The notes under the pieces are model-generated. The model was not told the origin of the DNA and did not search any database. It saw only the letters and a program-made list of their open reading frames with translations. A stretch of DNA of 10,539 nucleotides, from contig JAVBMM010000012.1 in assembly GCA_031552425.1 (NCBI GenBank), positions 1 to 10,539 of the forward strand, in the 5' to 3' direction. Source of the stretch: JAISFI01 sp031552425 (GTDB lineage Bacteria > Bacteroidota > Bacteroidia > Bacteroidales > Azobacteroidaceae). The position numbers and the translations under genes were made by a program. Below are positions 6,362 to 10,539 of the stretch, piece by piece (the first letter of the stretch is position 1; each line of letters begins with the position of its first letter).

Positions 6362-8797
6362 TTACCTAATGTTCGCTATAGAAATAATATCAGCAAAAAC
6401 GCCTGCGGCTGTTACACTAGCTCCGGCTCCATAACCTTTTATAATCATCGGATACTCATTGTATCTTTCTGTAGTAATCATGATAATGTTGTTACTTCCT
6501 TCCAAATCATACAAAGGATTACCCATTGCAACTTCCTGTAAGCCGACCCGGCACTTTCCGTTGTCCATTTCTGCCACAAATCTATATTTTTTATTTTCAG
6601 CTTCCAATTTTTTCCGTTTCTTTTCAAATTCCTCATCTAATTCGGGAATATTTTTCCAAAAATCATCTAATGAGCCTTCAAAATATTTATCTGGAACAAA
6701 TAAGTTCTTTACCACATCTTCTTGTTCTACCTGATAACCCGCTTCCCTGGAGAGGATTACCAATTTTCGAATCACATCTTTTCCACTCAAATCTATGCGA
6801 GGATCCGGTTCTGAGAAACGGGCTTCTTTCGCCATCATAATAGCCTTACTTAGTGGAATATTTGCACTTATTGTATTGAATATAAAATTCAACGTTCCTG
6901 AAAGGACCGCTTGCAACCTCAAAATTTTATCTCCACTTGCAATTAATGCATTCATTGTATTGATAATCGGCAAACCGGCTCCTACATTCGTTTCAAATAA
7001 ATATTTAACTCCTTTTTTTCTTGCTGTCTCTTTTAGTTTCTCATAATTCTCATAAGTAGATGAAGCGGCTATTTTATTAGCAGCGACTACCGATATATTA
7101 TTAGACAACAACTCTTCATATAAAGATGCTATCTGAGGACTCGCCGTACAATCTACAAAAACGGAATTGAATATATTCATTTTCAATATCTCATCCCGTA
7201 AAAATTCCGGAGAAGAAGGAATTCCTTCCATGCTTAATTTCTCTTTATATGTATTTAAATCTATTCCTTTACGGTCTAATATTACATTTTCCACATCGGC
7301 AATTCCTACAACATTCAGTTTTAATCCGTTGCGGGACATTAATTCTGGTTGCTGCATTTTTATCTGGTCTAAAAGACTTCCTCCCACAGTTCCAATTCCT
7401 GTAAGGAAAATATTCAACACTTGATATTCAGAAAGGAAAAAAGAATCATGAATAGAATTTAATGCTTTCCTTAAATATTTGGATTTAATTACAAACGAAA
7501 TATTTGTTTCCGATGCGCCTTGAGCGCAAGCAATAACGCTAATTCCGCTTCGTCCTAATGTTCCAAACAATTTTCCTGCAATTCCGGGAGTACGTTTCAT
7601 ATTTTCTCCCACAATCGCTACGGTTGCTAATTCTTTCTCCGATTTGATATCATTAATTTCACCTTGTATCATTTCATGAGAAAATTCTTCTCTCAATACT
7701 TGCACAGCCAAATCTGCATCTGCATGTTTTACAGCAAAAGAAGTTGTATTTTCAGAAGATGCTTGTGATACCATATAGACACTGATACCAACTTTAGATA
7801 GCGCTTTAAAAATACGATAATTAACCCCAATAACTCCTACCATTCCCAAACCTTGCACTGTAATCAGGCATGTATCATCAATAGAAGAAATTCCCTTAAT
7901 TGCTTTCCCTTCCGTTACTTTTTCTTTTGTAATCAGCGTACCTGCTGCTTTCGGATTAAATGAATTTTTAATTCGTATGGGAATGTTTTTATGATAAACA
8001 GGAAATATCGTCGGAGGATAAATAACTTTCGCTCCAAAATTAGATAATTCCATTGCTTCAATATAACTTAATTCATCTATAACATACGCACTGCTTATTA
8101 CTTTTGGATCTGCGGTCATGAAACCATCTACATCTGTCCAAACCTCCAATATGGATGCATTCAAAGATGCAGCTATGATGGAAGCTGTATAATCGGAACC
8201 TCCTCTTCCTAAATTACTGACTTCTCCGGTAACTAAGTTACTAGCAATAAATCCGGGAACAATCGATATTTTGTTTAACAACTTAAACTGTTTTTCTACT
8301 AGTTGATTGGTTATTTCAAAATTGACGATGTGTTTGTCAAATTGTTTTTCTGTCTTAATAAATTCTCTGGAATCAAATAAACAGGAATCTTCAATGACTT
8401 CAGAAATAATGAGGGAAGACAACCTTTCTCCATAACTAACAATAATATCGTATGTTTTTGAAGACAAATCTCCAATCAAAAGTACTCCTTTGAATATATT
8501 TCCCAATTCATCTAAAAGAACAAAAATCTCTTTCAAAAGTTTATTTCTCTCTTCCGAATCAGCTATCAAGCCTTCCACTACTTCTATATGCCGGGTCACA
8601 ATATCATTGTATTCTTTCTCATAAGCATAATTCCCCTGAACTGCTAACTTCGATGTATTGATCAATTGGTCTGTTATGCCTCCTAAAGCCGAAACAACTA
8701 CTATTACCGGTTCTTTTTCGGATTCTATTATTTTTTTTACGCCTAAAATACTTTTCGCAGAACCTACGGATGTTCCGCCGAACTTCATTATTTTCAT
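6362..8797 (-). CDS. thrA: Bifunctional aspartokinase / homoserine dehydrogenase
   Basis: ThrA phosphorylates aspartate and, two steps later, reduces aspartate semialdehyde to homoserine. The 811-residue length is that of full bifunctional ThrA. The kinase domain (about 1-300) starts MKIMKFGGTSVGS and contains GRGGSDYTA (197-205) and VWTDVDGFMTADP (219-231). Two ACT-type regulatory segments follow (about 311-380 and 392-455), the usual seat of threonine feedback inhibition; that the enzyme is inhibited by threonine is inferred. The dehydrogenase domain (about 460-811) has the nucleotide-binding GIGTVGG (467-473), ANKIA (573-577), ETNVGAGLP (602-610), SGTLNFIF (633-640) and the catalytic block EPDPR...DVIRK with Glu663, Asp674 and Lys678. 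The ATG at 8795-8797 is 10 nt after the mlaF stop, so it likely shares a transcript with the lipid-transport genes. I see no leader peptide or attenuator in front of it. Confidence 0.97.
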   Translation of the reverse strand: MKIMKFGGTSVGSAKSILGVKKIIESEKEPVIVVVSALGGITDQLINTSKLAVQGNYAYEKEYNDIVTRHIEVVEGLIADSEERNKLLKEIFVLLDELGNIFKGVLLIGDLSSKTYDIIVSYGERLSSLIISEVIEDSCLFDSREFIKTEKQFDKHIVNFEITNQLVEKQFKLLNKISIVPGFIASNLVTGEVSNLGRGGSDYTASIIAASLNASILEVWTDVDGFMTADPKVISSAYVIDELSYIEAMELSNFGAKVIYPPTIFPVYHKNIPIRIKNSFNPKAAGTLITKEKVTEGKAIKGISSIDDTCLITVQGLGMVGVIGVNYRIFKALSKVGISVYMVSQASSENTTSFAVKHADADLAVQVLREEFSHEMIQGEINDIKSEKELATVAIVGENMKRTPGIAGKLFGTLGRSGISVIACAQGASETNISFVIKSKYLRKALNSIHDSFFLSEYQVLNIFLTGIGTVGGSLLDQIKMQQPELMSRNGLKLNVVGIADVENVILDRKGIDLNTYKEKLSMEGIPSSPEFLRDEILKMNIFNSVFVDCTASPQIASLYEELLSNNISVVAANKIAASSTYENYEKLKETARKKGVKYLFETNVGAGLPIINTMNALIASGDKILRLQAVLSGTLNFIFNTISANIPLSKAIMMAKEARFSEPDPRIDLSGKDVIRKLVILSREAGYQVEQEDVVKNLFVPDKYFEGSLDDFWKNIPELDEEFEKKRKKLEAENKKYRFVAEMDNGKCRVGLQEVAMGNPLYDLEGSNNIIMITTERYNEYPMIIKGYGAGASVTAAGVFADIISIANIR

Positions 8798-8807
8798 ATT
8801 TTTTATT

Positions 8808-9578
8808 TTATCCTTCTTGATTAAAAGATTCCACTTCCTTTACTTTTCGGAACAAATCTGATGCAAAAATAAAATCATTCAAATCTTTGTTCGTTGACGA
8901 AATAATATCATCTTTTGTTCCTTCCCACGCCTTTATCCCGTCTTTAATAAAGATAATATTTTCACCGATATTCATCACCGAATTCATATCATGTGTGTTT
9001 ATAACGGTGGTCATTTGGTATTCTATGGTAATATCATGAATCAAATCATCTATCAACAGAGCTGTTTTTGGATCTAAGCCAGAATTTGGCTCATCACAAA
9101 ATAAATATTTTGGGTTTAAAGCAATTGCCCGTGCAATTGCGGCCCTTTTCATCATCCCTCCACTAATCTCGGAAGGATAAAGGTTAGCGGCATCTTTCAG
9201 GTTTACTCTATCCAAACAAAATTCTGCACGCTTCACTCTGTCAACAGGACTTTTATCAGAAAACATTTCTAACGGAAATATAACATTCTCCAGTACAGTC
9301 ATAGAATCAAACAAAGCAGATCCTTGGAAAAGCATTCCCATTTCCCTGCGTAACAGTTTTAACTCCGTTTTACCCATGGTGATGATATTTCTACCATCGT
9401 ATAAAATTTCTCCATTGTCAGCACGCATCAACCCAATCACATTTTTCATCAGGACGGTTTTTCCGGATCCGCTTCTCCCTATGATCAAATTAGTTTTTCC
9501 TGTCTCAAACGTAGCAGAAATATCTTTTAATACGACTTTTTCGTCAAACGATTTAGTGATATTTTTAACTTCTATCAT
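8808..9578 (-). CDS. mlaF: MlaF-like ABC transporter ATPase
   Basis: This is the cytoplasmic ATPase partner of the MlaE-type permease and powers phospholipid (or related lipid) movement between the membranes. From the ATG at 9576-9578 the protein is 256 residues. It has Walker A GRSGSGKT (34-41), Q-loop Gln85 in MLFQGSALFDSMTV, the ABC signature ISGGMMKRAAIARA (138-151; the GGM-KR form is typical of the MlaF/Ttg2A group), Walker B YLFCDEP (158-164, catalytic Glu163), D-loop SGLD (166-169) and H-loop His196. The frame can be extended three codons to a TTG at 9587, overlapping mlaE, but the ATG gives the standard MIEVKN start one base after the mlaE stop, so I prefer it. The tight coupling indicates co-translation with mlaE. 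No MlaD, MlaC or MlaB gene is adjacent, so other subunits must be encoded elsewhere or be absent. Confidence 0.93.
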   Translation of the reverse strand: MIEVKNITKSFDEKVVLKDISATFETGKTNLIIGRSGSGKTVLMKNVIGLMRADNGEILYDGRNIITMGKTELKLLRREMGMLFQGSALFDSMTVLENVIFPLEMFSDKSPVDRVKRAEFCLDRVNLKDAANLYPSEISGGMMKRAAIARAIALNPKYLFCDEPNSGLDPKTALLIDDLIHDITIEYQMTTVINTHDMNSVMNIGENIIFIKDGIKAWEGTKDDIISSTNKDLNDFIFASDLFRKVKEVESFNQEG

Positions 9579-9579
9579 A

Positions 9580-10320
9580 TCAAGCAAGCATCAAATTCGT
9601 CAACAATAAATCCAGCAACAATATTAACACACTACTCATCACCACAGAATTAGTACTGGCTTTACCTACTTCCAGGGCACCTCCTTTTACATTATACCCA
9701 AAATACGATGCTACCGATGCTATAACGAATGCAAAAACTATGGATTTAATGATGGAATAACCTATGTAAAAAGAATTAAACCAAAAACGAATACCAAATT
9801 CATATACTGAAACGGATACTACTTTTGCAAAATAAGCCATGCAAAAACCTCCTCCAATTCCAAAAAACATACTAAAAATAACCAGAACCGGGATAAAAAG
9901 CATCAATGCAACAATTTTGGGCAAAATTAAATAGTTCGCAGAATTAACTCCCATAATATCCAAAGCATCTATTTGTTCGGTAATACGCATAGAACCTATT
10001 TCAGATGCAATATTAGAGCCCACTTTTCCAGCCAATATCAAACACATGATAGATGAAGAAAATTCCAGCAATATGGTTTCCCTTGTAATATAGCCGATTG
10101 TATAGGCCGGAATTAAAGGAGAATTTATATTCAATGAAACTTGTATAGTAAGAACTGCTCCTATGAAAACTGATATAAAAATCACGATCCATAAAGAATC
10201 CACTCCAAGTTTGATGACTTCTTTCAAGGTTTGCCTAAAGAAAACATGCCAACGTTCCGGAACTGTGATGGTTCGACACATCAATAGGGTATATTTTCCA
10301 AACTCATCTAATGCTTTCAT
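9580..10320 (-). CDS. mlaE: MlaE-family lipid transport permease
   Basis: This 246-residue inner-membrane protein is the permease of an Mla/Ttg2/Mce-type lipid ABC transporter, which moves phospholipids to or from the outer membrane. The family signature is strong: AGKVGSNIASEIGSMRITEQ (97-116) followed by IDALDIMGV (117-125), then a hydrophobic region preceded by YLILPK. Likely membrane segments are about 43-63, 86-99, 130-160, 187-207 and 223-244, with an N-terminal amphipathic interfacial helix (about 5-35), as in MlaE. The ATG at 10318-10320 is about 19 nt downstream of a -7 promoter element on the minus strand. It is the first gene of the array mlaE-mlaF-thrA-(homoserine kinase candidate)-thrC. 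The direction of lipid transport and the exact cargo cannot be told from this sequence. Confidence 0.93.
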   Translation of the reverse strand: MKALDEFGKYTLLMCRTITVPERWHVFFRQTLKEVIKLGVDSLWIVIFISVFIGAVLTIQVSLNINSPLIPAYTIGYITRETILLEFSSSIMCLILAGKVGSNIASEIGSMRITEQIDALDIMGVNSANYLILPKIVALMLFIPVLVIFSMFFGIGGGFCMAYFAKVVSVSVYEFGIRFWFNSFYIGYSIIKSIVFAFVIASVASYFGYNVKGGALEVGKASTNSVVMSSVLILLLDLLLTNLMLA

Positions 10321-10339
10321 TTATTTTTCTTTGAACCTG

Positions 10340-10347
10340 CAAATATA
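10340..10347 (-). promoter_or_regulatory. -7 promoter element for mlaE and the downstream array
   Basis: The minus strand reads TATATTTG, matching TAnnTTTG, followed by CAGG. It lies 19 nt before the mlaE start codon, so the leader would be roughly 15 nt. A TTTG occurs further upstream on the same strand (10373-10376), but the 25-nt spacing is longer than usual for a -33 element, so I do not claim it. Confidence 0.68.
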
Positions 10348-10405
10348 AGGTTTTTTTTAGAAATGAGTATGACAAACCGAGAGAGATGTATTTACAAAAA
10401 AACAC

Positions 10406-10413
10406 TATCTTTG
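10406..10413 (+). promoter_or_regulatory. -7 promoter element for lptB
   Basis: TATCTTTG is the preferred form of the Bacteroidota -7 element and is followed by CGCAAA. It ends 18 nt before the ATG at 10432. With the mlaE element on the other strand it forms a compact divergent promoter region; the two -7 elements are only 58 nt apart, so upstream contacts of the two polymerases would overlap. No clear -33 element is seen. Confidence 0.72.
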
Positions 10414-10431
10414 CGCAAATATTTTTTCAAT

Positions 10432-10539
10432 ATGTCTGATGCTAACCAAATGGTTCTCCGAACAGAGAATTTAGTCAAGAAATATCGTTCCAGAACTGTT
10501 GTTAATCATGTTTCAATCAATGTGAAACAAGGAGAAATT
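10432..10539 (+). CDS. lptB: LPS export ABC transporter ATPase LptB, 3' truncated
   Basis: Only the first 36 residues are visible before the window ends. They read MSDANQMVLRTENLVKKY followed by a segment ending VSINVKQGEI, which is the normal N-terminal strand pattern of an ABC ATPase just before Walker A. The TENLVKKY...RTVVNHVSINVKQGEI pattern closely resembles LptB (LENLVKxYxxRxVVxxVSxxVxxGEIVGLLGPNGAGK). LptB is the cytoplasmic ATPase of the LptBFG complex that extracts lipopolysaccharide from the inner membrane. The ATG at 10432 is 18 nt after a -7 element and no other start is near. The Walker motifs lie outside the window, so the assignment rests on N-terminal similarity only; another ABC ATPase is possible but less likely. 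Confidence 0.78.
   Translation, partial: MSDANQMVLRTENLVKKYRSRTVVNHVSINVKQGEI

Noticed and set aside
5937..6434. Plus-strand open frame of 165 codons
   Set aside because: Antisense to two well-supported genes (the ApgM-like gene and the end of thrA); no recognisable domain.
6526..6840. Plus-strand open frame of 104 codons
   Set aside because: Antisense to the homoserine dehydrogenase domain of thrA; composition follows the opposite-strand codons.
8864..8871. TATTTTTG on the minus strand, a possible internal promoter for thrA
   Set aside because: Six specified positions match often by chance in AT-rich DNA, there is no -33 element and it lies inside the mlaF coding region; kept only as a possibility.
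9579..9587. TTG start for mlaF overlapping the mlaE stop
   Set aside because: An ATG three codons later gives the standard MIEVKN start and the correct length, one base after the mlaE stop.

Overview
The window looks like a chromosomal segment of a low-GC member of the Bacteroidota, most likely order Bacteroidales; I cannot resolve family or genus. Three things point there. Four gene starts at the two divergent intergenic regions carry the Bacteroidota-type -7 promoter element TAnnTTTG. Strong Shine-Dalgarno sequences are largely absent. The gene content is typical: a dihydroorotate dehydrogenase-like protein, an OmpP1/FadL-type porin, a ThrA / phosphoglycerate-mutase-like / ThrC cluster, and MlaE-MlaF next to LptB. 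These are housekeeping genes. I see no mobile elements, CRISPR arrays, RNA genes, phage genes or defence genes.

Layout. Positions 1-789 (+) hold the 3' part of a dihydroorotate dehydrogenase-like flavoprotein. A long perfect hairpin at 804-851 serves as a shared terminator with the convergent outer-membrane porin at 867-2483 (-). A divergent promoter region (2484-2645) separates the porin from queC-queF (2646-3800, +), two enzymes of the queuosine precursor pathway. queF converges almost without spacing (7 nt) on a five-gene minus-strand array running from 10320 down to 3808: mlaE, mlaF, thrA, a phosphoglycerate-mutase-like gene and thrC, with gaps of 1, 10, 30 and 13 nt. A second divergent promoter region (10321-10431) separates mlaE from the beginning of lptB (10432-10539, +), which runs off the window.

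How the genes work together. ThrA (aspartokinase plus homoserine dehydrogenase) and ThrC (threonine synthase) supply the first, third and last steps from aspartate to threonine; aspartate-semialdehyde dehydrogenase is not here. No classical GHMP-type ThrB is present, and the phosphoglycerate-mutase-like protein sits exactly where homoserine kinase belongs, so it probably fills that step. QueC makes preQ0 and QueF reduces it to preQ1 for tRNA queuosine; the earlier steps are encoded elsewhere. MlaE/MlaF form the core of an inner-membrane phospholipid transporter, and LptB powers lipopolysaccharide export, so the right edge is devoted to envelope lipids.

I did not find a convincingly new biological system. 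The most interesting points are the non-orthologous homoserine kinase candidate, the coupling of lipid-transport genes to the threonine genes, a probably leaderless queC mRNA, and a DHODH-like protein lacking the usual catalytic loop.
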